Of a DNA stretch of 64,000 bases, positions 1-12,422 are shown piece after piece. Position 1 is the first letter of the stretch; each line of letters begins with the position of its first letter. Origin of the DNA: Entrophospora sp. SA101 (lineage: Eukaryota > Glomeromycota > Glomeromycetes > Entrophosporales > Entrophosporaceae). Made by a program: the position numbers and the translations under genes. The notes beneath the pieces were generated by a model, which made no database searches, had not been told where the DNA came from, and saw only the letters and a list, made by a program, of their open reading frames with translations. Location of the stretch: contig CAUDNR010003602.1 in the NCBI GenBank assembly GCA_958430865.1, forward strand, positions 4,213 through 68,212, in the 5' to 3' direction.

Positions 1-121
1 CAGACATGAATCAAAAAAGAATTTTACAACAAACAAAAATCATGTGACCATAAAATTTTTATTGCATTTTTGATTGGTGGCGCAGAAAGTTGTGGGACTA
101 AGTGACTTGCACTATAGCACT
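1..121. mobile_element. Truncated MITE at the window edge
   Basis: This mirrors the left third of the element at 60001-60455. It contains one terminal inverted repeat (around 72-118, with gttgtgggactaagtgac), and the rest lies outside the window. Confidence 0.5.
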
Positions 122-1511
122 TCTGTATCGTTAAGAATGAACAATATATCTGGTTTTTAACTCTTTCATTACAATAATAATGATAGTGTTTAGGAAATAT
201 TTCAAGCGATTACTTTATTTAAAACCTTGTTAAATGCTATTTTAAATTTTTTATTAAAATTTCTTATAGCACATACAATATATGCTGCAACTATTTACTC
301 AATACGAAGTTACCCAAGAAAATATTATTTTTTAAACGTGTGTTTCTGTGTCTCAGAAATAAATCAAAAGATAATAATTTTACTAGGAATAATTATGTTA
401 AAAAAACAGAGTGATTTGATAGCGGAGACAAGAGTAGATAATATTATAAGCAATGTTAAAATAAGAGAAAGGGTATTAAGACTATGGTTCACCTTTTGTT
501 TTTTAATATAGAAAACGAATTAGGAAATTCGTCATATTCGAATTGATGCCAGTAAAAAATTTTAGCCAATGTGATCAGTGTTGGGAAATTGAGTGCGTGC
601 GGAGTTTGTGTTATATAAAATTTTGTGATTACTAAAAAATATTTTTTATTAATAATATACAGTATATAAAAACCAAACAATAATAATACTAACGAATATT
701 TTATTAATTATTAATAGATTGTGTAGGAGTGATCAAAGTAAGCATTAAGGAAAGATCTATGAACAAAACATACTAACAAATGTTTTATCAAATATTCAAT
801 AGTTTGTGCAAGGAAAAGATTTATGAATAAAATATACTAACGAATGTTTTATTAATTATTTTAATAGTTGTATAGGGATCAAAGTAAGCATAGCGGGCTT
901 AAGTATTATTGGTTGATTTTATTTAATATTAATATAAAAATTTACCATCATCTGACTTTAACTCAATTGGCTTGCCATCAAAAACGAATTGTCCAACAAT
1001 ATAATAATAATAATAAATAATATATACTAATACTTTCAAATTAATTCGACAAAAAGTGAAGTAATTCGGAAGTTAGCTACAGAAGACTTTTTAACATTTA
1101 GCAAATCAATAAATTTTTTCAAATAAGAAATTTTATAATCAAATGAGATAGGGGAAAAAACTCTCTATATATTTATTATAGAAAAAATTTTTGTTTAATT
1201 TTATTATGAAAAAAAAAAGTTATCATGGTTTAAAGTTATTCGATTTATTATTAAATTTTACCATAAAAATTTACATTGTAACTGAAATTTCTTTTTATAA
1301 TTCATGTTTTCAAAAAAATATATTGATAGTTGAATTTTGTTGTCAACATTTACAATGTGTTGAAATATATGATAAAGATACTAAAAAAATCCGCACATAA
1401 TTTGTAACATATGTTTGATGATCAACAGCCACGATGCATGCATATTAATTAAACAAATTTTGCCCCGATCTGCAATATGTTAATTTACTGACGAATTGTG
1501 AACTAGAAAGC
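122..1511. other. AT-rich spacer without a recognised gene
   Basis: No convincing gene is visible. Positions 685-895 hold an imperfect repeat in which a phrase like atactaacgaatgttttatt recurs three times about 70-80 bp apart, together with two copies of gatcaaagtaagcat. On the minus strand near 945-1000 there is a short open stretch reading like FVFDGKPIELKSDDG and followed by a GT donor. It could be an orphan exon remnant, but nothing around it supports a gene. Confidence 0.5.
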
Positions 1512-2090
1512 ATGTCAAAACTATCGTTACAGAATGCAATCTTAACTTACGAGCAACTTGAAACCACACCTTCAAGAAAAGATGGAATCCCTGAAGATTT
1601 GGAGGATGAACTTCGTAGATTTGGTTGCGAGTTGATTCAATCAGCTGGAATTTTATTGAGATTGTATGCATAGATAAAAAATTTTGCCAAAACAAATATA
1701 TATATATATATATATAGTAACGACAATAATTTCATTTATTAATATATTATAGACCACAAGTGGCTATGGCAACTGCACAAGTTCTTTTTCAACGATTTTA
1801 TTATGTTGCTTCATTAAAAAAATTTTCTATTAGGGTTGGTCACATATATATATATATATATATATTAAGAGAGAAATGAAGAAATATGAATTAATGGATT
1901 GCTTTAACTGTTTTTAATTGTTTAGGATATAAGTATTGGTGCATTGTTTTTAGCATCAAAAGTTCAAGAATCTCCTTGTAAAATACGTGATTTGATAAAC
2001 GTGTATCATTATTTAATCAGACATTATAAGCATTTACCTCAAGATCCTTTGGAGCCTTTGGGATCTGTTAGTATTTTCAATATATTAATA

Positions 2091-2126
<36 letters not shown>

Positions 2127-2778
2127 GTGATTACATTTGCATAATTCATATATTAATTAATTAATTAATTAATTAGGAATATTATGAAATGAAAGATGCA
2201 CTTGTAATAGCAGAGATGCAAATTTTGAAAAGACTCGGATTTAATGTCCATGTTCAATTACCATATGGTTTAATGGTAAATTATTTGAAAACTTTAGAAT
2301 TGACAGAACATGAAGTTATTCCACAAAAGGCTTGGGGATATTTAAATGATGCGTAGGTTTTATTTTTTATTTTTATTTTTTTCACTTTTTTAAAAACATT
2401 TTTTACGAGTGTGTATATTTATAACTAATTATTACTAAATTTATTATGAATTAAATTACAATAATAATGATGATAATGATAACCACCAAAAAAAAAAATT
2501 TTATGTCAAGTTTACGTACAAACATTTATGTATGTTATCAACCACCTACGATTGCATGTTCAGTCATTTGGCTTGCTGCTAAAGTAAGTAAAGTAAAATT
2601 GCCCACATCGTTAAAGTGGTGGGAATTATTTGAAGCAGAATTTTCAGATATAGAAAAGATTGCGAGTCATATAACGAAATTGTATGCACTTCGATTACCT
2701 TCAAATTTACCACTTACATTAGACGAATTAGATGATTATTTAAAAAATGTACAAAATAAAAAAAATCAGGAAAAATAA
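1512..2778 (+). CDS. Cyclin L-like protein (left-arm copy)
   Basis: The gene has five exons: 1512-1663, 1753-1834, 1926-2066, 2177-2352 and 2511-2778. All have GT-AG introns in consistent phase, giving about 272 residues. The predicted protein follows cyclin L order closely: ELRRFGCELIQSAGILLRL, then PQVAMATAQVLFQRFYY, LFLASKVQESPCKIRDLINV, the second cyclin fold with KAWGYLNDALRTNIYVCYQP, and CSVIWLAAKVSKVKLP. Cyclin L partners CDK10/11-type kinases in the nucleus and links transcription to pre-mRNA splicing; that is family knowledge. It lacks the Arg/Ser-rich tail of animal cyclin L and stops soon after the second cyclin box. The start is the first ATG of an open frame leading into the cyclin fold. 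The third intron carries an ATG-triplet microsatellite. The neighbouring DnaJ gene is convergent, about 220 bp away. Confidence 0.88.
2088..2126. repeat. ATG trinucleotide microsatellite in a cyclin L intron
   Basis: About a dozen tandem atg/gat triplets lie inside intron 3. Read as protein they give a run of Met, which is not coding. Related simple repeats in the same gene are TA runs near 1697-1716 and 1848-1865 and an ATTA run at 2152-2175. The mirror is 57996-58034. Confidence 0.85.
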
Positions 2779-2998
2779 TAAAAATGAATTAATATATTAT
2801 TTCTTTTTTTTTCTTTAATTAAAAAATTATTTTATAATTTATTCTTTCTATTCTGGAAATTATTTATTTTCTAATTGAATAAATTAATTAAATGTCACTT
2901 GTACATTTTTTTTGATTATATATATACACACACATTGATTTATTGATTTATTCTTTATTAATAAATAATGATGATGGTGATGGTGGTGGTGGTTATTA

Positions 2999-4697
2999 TT
3001 ATAGTTCATCTTTAATATGATTAATAGATGTTGCAAATAAATTTTTTAATTCTATTAAAAAATAAATAAATAATTAAATCATCTAAATTCGGCCAATTAA
3101 TTAATAATAACGATGATGATGATAATGATAGTAATTTACCTTCTTTAGTTGGATCATCAATTTTATTAGGAAATATAACAGTATATTCAACATATAAATC
3201 ACCTTTACTTGGTGATGATTTATATCTTGGCATGCCCTCATTATTTATCACTTGTGTGAATCCTGGCTGTGTTACTGCTTCACGTTTTAAATTAACTATT
3301 CTACCATCGAGATGCGTTATATTTTTTTCAAAGCCTGTCAATGCCTATAAAATTTGAATATTTAGAATATTTAGAAAATCAAGAGAAGATGGGAGGTCTG
3401 AAAAGAAAAGAAGTGAAATTAAATGAAAAAAATTGGATCTTACATCAATCAATGAAATTGTTTCTTTTATGTGTAAATCATCTCCTTTCCTAGTAAACAC
3501 TGGATCAAGTAATGTCTTGATGTTAAAAATAATATCACCTGGTATTATATCAGGTGCTTCATCTCCCTCTTTATCAAATACCTTTTAAATATAATATTAA
3601 TTAAATATATTAGATATATATACTTGTAGGTGCAAGAACATGTATTAATAGTTTACAATCTAATAATAATAACACTTACAATTGATGAACCATCTTCTAT
3701 TCCTTTTTCAATTACAAGGGTTAGTTGCTCATTTCCACGTCTAACTTTTTTCCCATCACAAACTGGACATTTAGATTTTATCATTTTACCTTTACCACCA
3801 CAACTCTCGCACCTTTTATTATTAATATTATTGTTAATTAAATAATCAAAATTAGCAGAATCGATTTTTTTTATCCATTTCCAAAAAAAAAAAAGAAAAA
3901 ATTAATATATTTACGTTGTTTGAAATTGTTGAAATATTCCAGGTGCAAGCATTTGTTTAACTATTCTAACACCATGTCCACCACATGCAGTACATGACGT
4001 TACATCATTTGGGCTTTTTGCTCCACTGCCTCTACAATGATCACAAATTACTTGTTTTGACACATCTATTTCATGTGTTGTACCCAAATATATTTCTTTT
4101 AATTCTACTTCTATTTCCATTACAATACTTGGTGATTGACGCTCTGAATTTCTGGAACGACCTAATAAATAAAAGCATAAATGAATATATATGAATATAT
4201 ATGAATGATTATGAATTTGAGATTAAGAGAATAATCATAATACCAAATATTTGTGACCATATATCAAAAGGATCAAATTTTTTATCAGAAGGTTGGTGTT
4301 GCTTTAATCCTTCTTCTCCATATCGATCATAAATTGATCTCTTCTCTTCATCTGATAATGCTTCATACGCTACATACATGATCCAATCATTAAATCAATC
4401 AATCAATTAATCGAACGATTGATTAAATTAACAAATCAAAAAATTAAAAACAACAAATAAACAAATTCAATAATAAAAACCTTCTGCTAATTGAACAAAT
4501 TTTTTTTCTGCCTCTTTATCACCCGGATTTTTATCAGGATGATATTTTTTTGATAATTGTCTATACTTTTTTGCAATTTCTCTTGAGGTGGCTGTACGTG
4601 AAACTCCAAGCACACTATAATAATCCGTCCCCCCACATACAAACTCAACTGAAAATAATACCAAAAGCCCTAGTAATGAAATTGCGGATATTTTCAT
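2999..4697 (-). CDS. ER-lumenal DnaJ co-chaperone, Scj1/ERdj3 type (left-arm copy)
   Basis: There are seven exons on the minus strand: 4697-4481, 4369-4244, 4161-3915, 3812-3680, 3581-3444, 3344-3140 and 3051-2999. They splice in phase to about 372 residues, close to yeast Scj1 length. In order I see a hydrophobic signal peptide (1-22), a J domain with HPD at 53-55, four cysteine zinc-finger repeats ([32 protein letters not shown]), a C-terminal substrate-binding region, and a final KDEL retrieval signal just before the stop. Such proteins stimulate the ATPase of the lumenal Hsp70 (BiP/Kar2) and aid folding of secreted proteins. Signal peptide plus KDEL place it in the ER lumen. Nothing in the frame is broken. 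It converges on cyclin L. Confidence 0.95.
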
Positions 4698-5149
4698 TTC
4701 TTTGAATGGAAATAAATAATAAAATTTTAATTATTTGTTTTTAATACAAATTAATTTTATATATGTGTTGTTCAACATTCATTGGATGAAATTTTCGTGT
4801 TTAGATGCTGTGTGCAGTGTAATGCTCAAAAATATGAATTTTGGATTTTTGACAAGTTGATTGAACTTTTTATTGCTTTAAATGGAAAAATCATCTTCAA
4901 CATATGAGTTGAGCTTTAGCCATTTAAAGATGTACCTTTGATGTACTCCTATTTTGCTTATTATTAACCCATATATTAGTAGCACAACAATTTAAAGTAC
5001 AATGGAGAAGAAAGCAAGGAAAATGATGGGACCTAATTTATTTTTCCATTATATTTGAAAATAAAACAATTATTAACATAGTTCATTCATATGAAAAGCC
5101 AATCATTCTTTCCTGTTATAATAGTGCGGATGATTCTTATAGAATATAA
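4698..5149. other. Upstream region of the DnaJ gene
   Basis: AT-rich DNA with no recognised gene. It should contain the DnaJ promoter, but I see no specific stress element that I can support. Confidence 0.4.
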
Positions 5150-5700
5150 AATGTAAAATTTTCTTCATCCAGGAGCAATATCTTCCAAACCTGGACGGAT
5201 AAAGATGGTGATCTAGTAATTAATAACAAACGAATATTCTTTTGTAAATAAGTAATCTAAAATCGCTTCTTGACAAATAATTTAAAACTATTCATCGCAT
5301 AATTATACCATAAACATTTCCTGATCTGATTTTACAATAATTCAAAGCTTGAGATTATAAATATAAAACTACTCACCTCATCAAAAACAAAGCATTTCCG
5401 AATTATTTAAGCATCAAAATAACTACTAAATTTTTCTTTTTGCCTACATGATAGTATTTTTTATTTTGAATTAATCATAAGGTGTGTCCGCCCATTCTAT
5501 AACCTAAGTTGGGATGAATGACTGCATTTGATATTGTTGAATAAAATTATCAACTATACTATTTCCAATCTACTTGGTGCCTTGTTTTTGGAATTTTCTT
5601 TATTTCGTTCAACTGATTGCAAAAATAACCTTTTCTATTTTCTCTACCGTGCCTAGAAAGCTTCGATGAATCTATAAGCACCCGAATAATTGGAAATAAA
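5150..5700 (-). pseudogene. Kinase relic upstream of the phosphatase module (left arm)
   Basis: A decayed copy of the neighbouring kinase gene (7273-8928). The segment around 5490-5575 parallels kinase 8515-8605 (shared tgttgaataaaattatcaac). The segment 5330-5400 parallels the kinase exon/intron border near 8240-8335 (shared ttttacaataattca, then a tcacctcat-type donor). The segment 5630-5660 parallels 8818-8840 (ttttctattttctct). Large internal deletions and frameshifts are present. At the site where the intact-looking kinase has TGA, this relic reads TGG (Trp), which shows the ancestral codon. Confidence 0.7.
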
Positions 5701-7272
5701 TAAAATGGCACTCTTACAAAGCTCAAAAGGCTTCTATAGAGTTCCTTTTTATTTCAACTGTTTATTTTTATCTGGCCAATTTTGGTTTATTTACAAACCA
5801 ATTTAAGCAGCTTGTTTGACAGTCTTACGTTTGCGATTACAATAACACTATTAGTATTTCCAATTAACCTTTGGGTAATATTTCACTAATTGTTGTTAAT
5901 ACCCACCGGTTTGTACTAAATACTTGCTTACTCACTAAAGCAAATAAAATGCAAATTTTTACAAGGGCTCCACAATTGTTGCCTTTTTACCAAGGTACTC
6001 CACTTACCAAAGCACTTTAAACGAAAAATATTTTTATTTTAAAGTTTATTAACAACGCTAAGAATTAATTTTATTTTATAAAAATAATCAATTATTACAA
6101 GATTTTATGTTAATGGTATATTTATTTCCCTCTGCTTTTTCAAGCAAGGCCTGTGAAAATTGCACCGTAATTAATTGAATTCTTTAATTTTAAATCAGAT
6201 TAAATTTTATATTGAGAATATTGAGAATCCGTAATTATTGTCATGATCACTTTTCTTATGACAAACAACTATAATTGCAATCCCACAACACGTATTCCAT
6301 ACATAATCATAGATCAGAATCACGTAAAGATAATAACGCGAATTCTACTATAAAAACCATTCAAACTCAGAAAATTTTGCCCGTTGATCAACTGAGAATA
6401 TATTTAATATTTAAGCTAATGATATTTGTGCCTTTGCCATTAATTGTGAAACCATTCACGTTTCTTGACGAAGTTGACAATGCCTTTTGCATTTGTTCGT
6501 GAAGCACTCAGTTAGTTGCTTAATAGCAAAATTATTTTGTTCGGATGCTTTCTTCTGGTCAGTATATTTACAACGTTTTAGACAATTTGGATACCCATGT
6601 GATTATTATTAAAATTTGAAGTGAAAAAATACTTTAGAATGGAGAGAATCATTTTATTGAATTGAAGAATATATTAGATGAGAATATTCCATTTACAAGA
6701 TTCAATCAAATTGCTTCAATTAATTTTCATGACACTTAAAATTGCTTTGATAAAGAAGCATATGACATTTCAATGTCAACTTACTGATAAATGCCCAACA
6801 CTACTTCTAATTCGGACAACATCCAAGAAATATGATTTTATGATTTTGAATTGATTCGTTGAGGAACCAAGATGATTTCTAGAACAAACTATATACTACA
6901 AAAATAAAAAAAAAGCGGGCGAGCTTTGGAATAAAAAAAGACCTCAAATATTTATAAAGTTTTATTTTTAAAATCAAATAATTAAAAATCCTAATTATGA
7001 AATGGTTTCATATTAATATCGACATGGTTCCTATTCGAATAATGTTGATTCGAATCAAATGAATGATTCGGAATTAACTTGAGTATTCGAATTATATCAA
7101 TATCAATATTTACAAGATAGCTCAGCGACAATTAATTCTAGAGCTGATCGATTTTGGATTAATGATTGTAAAAGCAATTTTATTATTTCAAATATTATTA
7201 TTATAAACAAAATGAAAAGATGATAAAAAGATAAATGAATATATAATGAATAAATTTATAGCAGAAATTAAA
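5701..7272. other. Non-coding stretch, partly shared with the tandem units
   Basis: Positions 5570-6540 are a diverged homologue of 14285-15480 and 21777-22870 (shared phrases such as tctggccaatttt and agcagcttgtttgac). Relative to those units this copy lacks the 190-bp MITE, so it preserves the empty insertion site near 6343. From 6540 to 7272 I see no gene or repeat. Confidence 0.6.
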
Positions 7273-8928
7273 TTAATCATCTATTGATAATTCATCAATT
7301 TCATCAACCTCATTAATCCTTTCAACATTTTTTCCTTTACCATTTAAGAGAAGAGAGTTGATATCAAGATTATTTAATGAACTGTCATTACTATAACCTT
7401 TTGAGCTTTTTGATTTAGTAATTTCATCTTCTAATATTCTACTTGTATGACAAGCATCTGGATGCGATTTGTGTAATTGTTGTGAATTGCTATTACTACC
7501 ACCACTGCTGCTTCTGCTACCATTATTAAAATCAATTTTATGTTTTTTAGTTTTGTAAAATTTGGATAATCTTTTTATTAAGCTATTGTTATTACTATTT
7601 TTAAAAATTTCTTCTAGTTTATTAACAGCAAAGTCAAAAAGCTCTTCAATATCTAGCCTTTTAGATGGATCCACATCCCAACATCTTTGCATCATATGTG
7701 CATAATCAACTGGCATTCCAGGTAATATTGGTGGTCGTAAACCTTGACATATATCAAATATTAAATGGTGATTATGACCTCTATCATCAAATGGTGGATG
7801 GCCTGCAAATATTTCCCACATTAACATCCCAACACTATAAATATCTGTTTCTTTGGTGTTCTTTGCATTAATTTTGCCTCTAAGCAGTTCAGGTGCAACA
7901 TATGGTATAATTCCATAGATTTTATTTGATGATTTTTCATCAACTGGTCCACATAATCCTAAATCTGCAATATAACAATAGCCTCCATACAATAATATAT
8001 TACCACTATGTAAATCACAATGGATTAAATCTTTTTCATGTATATGATATAATGCCTCACATAAATATCTAAAGATTGTAATTCTATCTTTTAATGTTAA
8101 ATTTGAATGATTTTGTTGCAAATAATCCCTTAAATTTCCATCTTCATGATAATTAAGAACCATCATATAGTCTCCATTATCTGGGAATTTAGTTATACCA
8201 TAGAAAGTAACAATCATTGGTGATTTAATTTTACAATAATTCATTGCCTGTAATTAAATATATAATAACTAATTAATATTATATAATATTATTATTTATT
8301 TTGGTATTAAAAAAAAAAGAGTTACCTCATTAAAAAATTCTTTTCCTGGATTACTTGAATTGTTTAAACATTTTAATGCTACATCAACAATTCCATAATA
8401 ACTAAATTCCTTTTTATTTTCATCATAATCAATTATTCTTCCCCTTGTCCATGTGGCAATATAGATTGAACTAAACCCACCTTCAGTTAATTTTGTTATG
8501 TTTTCAAATTGCTCAAAAGGTATTCATTCTAAAATATATCTTGGCAGAGATGATTTAATTTGACATTGTTGAATAAAATTATCAACAATGTTACTTCCAG
8601 ATGTCCAAGTATTAAAAGACTCCCATAATTGTAAACTAATGCAACTTTCACAGAATCTATCAGAGTATTTTGTTGATTTACACTTATTACATTCTTTTTG
8701 TTTGCCCAATTTATCTCTTGCATTACCTAACTCAAAATCATAAATAAACTTTTCTTTACAAAATTGTTTTTCATTTTCAGAAAGCTCCTTACTTTTTTTG
8801 ACTAATGAAAAAAAATAATCTTTTCTACTTTCTCTATAAGAATTAGCCAAAGCATTATTAATCATTTCATTATTAATTTTATGTACAAAGCTCCTTCTTT
8901 CTGTTGATAACAATTTATGAAATGACAT
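7273..8928 (-). pseudogene. TKL-like protein kinase broken by one in-frame TGA (left arm)
   Basis: Exon 1 is 8928-8326 and exon 2 is 8247-7273, joined by a GT-AG intron, for about 525 codons. The N-terminus has paired cysteines (CNKC at 80-83, CESC at 93-96), then a kinase domain: glycine loop EGGFSSIY (149-156), ATP-binding Lys 186 in VALK, catalytic loop HCDLHSGN (277-284), DLG in place of DFG (296-298) and APE (319-321). The tail is Ser/Asn-rich and ends in an acidic stretch. Arg of HRD is Cys, so it is a non-RD kinase. Codon 135 (8524-8526) is TGA where the nearby relic has TGG in the same context, so a complete kinase cannot be made without readthrough. The rest of the frame is open, so the lesion is recent or a sequence error. 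Expanded kinase families of this design are typical of Glomeromycotina (inference). The start ATG at 8928 sits 14 bp from a MITE. Confidence 0.8.
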
Positions 8929-8941
8929 TTTTAAAAAAAAA

Positions 8942-9213
8942 GGGATTTGGACTAGGAAAATCAACCTCTCAGCTGATTTTTTTATTTTGAGTTTTCTTAC
9001 TTAATATTAATCTATTATACAAGGATTACAATTGGAGAAAAAATTGTATCTTGTTTGCTTAGTAGAGGAATGAGATATAGGGCTTGGAATACTTTCTTTG
9101 TATATTAAAATCATACGTGTAACATGTGTAACCAATTTTAAAAGGATTGTTACTAAAAATAGATTTTTTGTCTGAGGGTCGATTTTCCTATATATATATA
9201 TAGTCCAATTTCC
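8942..9213. mobile_element. MITE with ggactaggaaaatc termini, next to the kinase start
   Basis: Inverted ends: the left begins gggatttggactagg and the right ends tagtccaatttcc, with a TA expansion inside the right end. It is about 272 bp and has no coding capacity. It is a diverged relative of 13014-13263, sharing the interior phrase ttactaaaaatagattttttgtctg. Because it abuts the kinase start codon it must form part of that gene's upstream region. Confidence 0.7.
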
Positions 9214-9779
9214 AAATATGTAATTTTTGTTTATTGAATAGGAGCGTGTAACAAACAAAAAAAAAATAATCATTTGGGGAATGAATAATTCATGGATCAA
9301 GTGAAGTTTACAGCGAAAATTACAATTGTTATTTATATGTTATTGAATTCTAGGCGATTTATTTACTTAAAAGTGATTTCTTGCAAATAAAAACATCTAT
9401 ATATTGACGAAGCAAATATGTTGGCGACGATTACTTTTTCCATTTATAATTGTTAGACATTTTTACATTGTTAGCTTTTATCTTAGTGTGGCTTTTTAGA
9501 TGACTCAACTTTATCAAGAATTGGACGACTTGTCATAGAAGAGCTTTCTTGCGACTTATAGGTTGGCCGAGTGAAGCAAGTATTTGACAAAGCTTAAATG
9601 TTTATATTGTTGTTGATATTTTACTCTAGATTAGTAGCCAACCAGTTAGCTATCTTGATATTTTCGTTGGCTTGATTTGATCAAAAGTTAACCAACTTCT
9701 CATAGAAGCAAAAAAAAACTTTGAATATCAATATGGAATAATTTATTTTAATTAATTAGAATAGCTCTCAAAGCAATTA
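9214..9779. other. Start of tandem unit 1, non-coding
   Basis: From 9268 (aatcatttggggaatgaat) the sequence is shared with 16848 onward and 24232 onward. No gene is recognised. Confidence 0.6.
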
Positions 9780-10260
9780 TGCTCTGATAACACTTGCTCA
9801 AGTGCTTCGCTTCTATCTTTTTCTTGGGTTCTTTTGTATTCTTGGCATTGGCTAATCTTTTAAAAAAAAAATTTATACGCATAGTGTTGACAATAAATCA
9901 TATGGATAATCAACTTAATAATTTATTCTTTAAAGCAAAGTCAATAGGAAGTCTGGTTTGTTTCTTTGGTAAGTAAATAAACCTAAAAAAATTTATTTTA
10001 AAGAAAAAAAAAATTTTTTTTGATAATCTAAACTACTACCCTTGTTCTCATAATAACAATAATTCCTTTCATCAAAAGTAATTCAATTGTGTGCTATTAC
10101 GCAAAATTTATCAACTCAAATACCAACTTCTCTTTTCTTTCTTGTAATTCATTAGCACGCTCACAAAATTCCTCTTATAATCCTCGTACATTCACGAAAT
10201 CTTTCTTGAACTTTAAAAACTTCTCAAATAGCTGTTTTACTAGGAATCACGTTTATTTCT
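9780..10260 (-). pseudogene. Coiled-coil-like gene relic downstream of phosphatase A
   Basis: On the minus strand, pieces read like charged coiled coil (ERANELQERKEKLVFEL, then EYKRTQEKDRSEALEQVLSE followed by a stop), but they are separated by frameshifts and stops. The same relic occurs at 17340-17790, 24724-25174 and in the right arm. I do not recognise the family. Confidence 0.35.
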
Positions 10261-10680
10261 CTGAAGTTCTTTTTGGCAGACTTTATTTATTTTTTGTTCA
10301 ATTAATTGTTTGAAATAAAAAAAACCACAAGAGAATTAGTCACATATTAAAGAAAATATGTATTAATCTTGAAGACATAATTCTAATGTGCAGCAGTTGA
10401 GTAATATTAATAGGTATAATTTAATATTAATATTGGCAAGTATCCATTGAACAATACTAATAATAATATCAACAACAACAATAATTAATTATTTATGGTA
10501 CGTTTAAAGGAAGAAAAATCAAGATGATAAATTTTTTTTTATCAAACTTGATGATACCTTCTCACAACGGATGCACGGGGACACATAAGAGAATTTTATG
10601 CCACTACACACAAATTGATCATTGTTTATTTTAAAATTATTTAACAAAAAAAAAAGTGACAAAGAATTTAAATCATCCTA
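10261..10680. other. 3' flank of phosphatase A
   Basis: Non-coding. It includes an imperfect inverted pair around 10519-10556 (atcaagatgataaa ... tatcaaacttgat) that is kept in all three tandem copies and may be a 3' end signal. Confidence 0.3.
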
Positions 10681-12422
10681 TTAAGGATAAGTGCACATCT
10701 TCTTAAAATCGCACCCAATCTGATCACTAAAAAGTTCTTTAAATTTGTTCCAGTCACAATACTCACTTCCACAACCTGGAATCACAAGTGGTTTAAAGTT
10801 CAATACTGCTCGTATCTTTACATTATCCTTGTGATCACCTGAACAAGAATATACTTCCCAATAAAGTGTAGAAGTCCAGTGTAAAGTTGCATATTCTGTA
10901 TACCTGACTTTTTTAATTTGTTCAAAGGTTAAATCTGCTGTGAGTGGGTGATTTTCTTTAAATACTCCCTGTGATCAAAAGACAAATATAGATGTAATTG
11001 TAAAAGAATGGAAGATGAAAATAAAAATGAAAATTTTCATATACCAGTAAAGTAAATGTTGTAAGTAAAATATATCCATGAGCAAACTTCAAATCAGCTA
11101 TCATAAGAGACTTCCCACTTATATAATCATCAACTCCATTTACAAGTTGAGTAATATAGCGACAGGCTATTCGCTTATTAAGAGGATGTCCATATTGTAC
11201 TGTATAATATCCCCAAATATCCCAATAATATCGTAATAATAGAAGTTCTTTACGGCTTAGTAATGAACACCATGTGTCAGTTCGATTAAAATGAACAACC
11301 CAATACTGGCAATTAGTAAACATATATGGCAATAAATGTGGATCAAGAGGCGGACTAAGACCATGTTCATCAGAAAGACGTTTTGCAATTTGTGCTAGAG
11401 TCTTGTTGCCATAGGAATAAAGTTGTTCATCTCGTAATGGATTGTTTTTAAAAACGGTCTCATTCCATCGTGAGCAGGTATCAAAGAATGGTGTCAAAAT
11501 CTCATCTTGCTCCTATACAATATAATATTAATATATTAATATGTGTGTTAACAGATTTGAACAAAAATGGATTATAAATGGCATAGTAAAATTTTTATAC
11601 CACTGGTACAGACGAAATGTATACAGGTTGACTTTTACAAGTGTCTAAAGAGCCTTTGCCATTAAATAATCCTTCGGAAAAGGCCATTGCCGATGCACCA
11701 GCTCTTTAAACAATATTGTATATTATATATGTGTGTGTTAATTAAAATAAAAAAAAAAGTAGAATTCCAAACATGAAATTGTACCTTGAAGTACCGGCAC
11801 TTTGAAATTTTACAACTTCGGGATCGTATTTGACTCTCCAAAATTCTGGGTATCTTTGACGAGACTGCTTACCATCAAAAAACGATTCGATTTCTCCTCG
11901 TTTGATCAATTGAAAATTTTTCCTCATCGGGAAAACATTTTTATACTATATATAAAAAGAAAGATGTTTTTTCAGTTATGATAAATTTTAATGAATATGA
12001 CAAATAATGTTTATTACCCATTCTTTTGCAATAGGAACATTAGCAAATGCTTTTTCCAATTTTTCATAGGCATTAATATCATTTGGGGCTGGATATCTCG
12101 CTCCTAATAATTGTTTTAAAAGGATTATTTAATGCGGTCAAATTTGTACATGTTTGTATACGAAATAATATTTACCATGTCTCATGTTCAAATGTAACTG
12201 TACTAATTTACATTTCTCAGGATATTTCACGGGTTTAACATCAAGAGAAAAGGCAGTCCGTTCTGGTTCAAGGTAAAATAAGTTGCCGTTTATAAGTTGT
12301 TCTAGAGAATGTTTGTATACATGGCATTGTGTCGGATTATAGGAAACAAATAAAGCAAAGATAAAAATTGAATATATAATGTGGTGTGAAAACTGCATCT
12401 TCTTTAGAATTGCAAGTTGCAT
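10681..12422 (-). CDS. Secreted MINPP-type histidine phosphatase, copy A
   Basis: Six exons on the minus strand: 12422-12176, 12103-12018, 11945-11785, 11703-11601, 11512-11045 and 10968-10681. They splice in phase to about 450 residues, near the usual length of multiple inositol polyphosphate phosphatases (animal forms about 480). There is a hydrophobic signal sequence (about 9-34), the phosphohistidine motif RHGARYP (81-87, created across the exon 1/2 junction), Asn-linked glycosylation sites in exon 5 (NET, NKT, NRT) and a conserved cysteine-rich C-terminus (IPGCGSEYCDW). The family removes phosphates from inositol phosphates in the ER lumen or outside the cell. The family's proton-donor motif HAE aligns with HGY (344-346) here, so the catalytic Glu is missing and activity is doubtful. 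An in-frame ATG at codon 9 is an alternative start. Confidence 0.85.

Noticed and set aside
2088..2140. Poly-Met protein segment
   Set aside because: It is an ATG microsatellite inside a cyclin L intron; splicing removes it.
9007..9300. Small open frame over the MITE near the kinase (and 13070-13258)
   Set aside because: Both frames lie within MITEs and are not conserved between the two family members.
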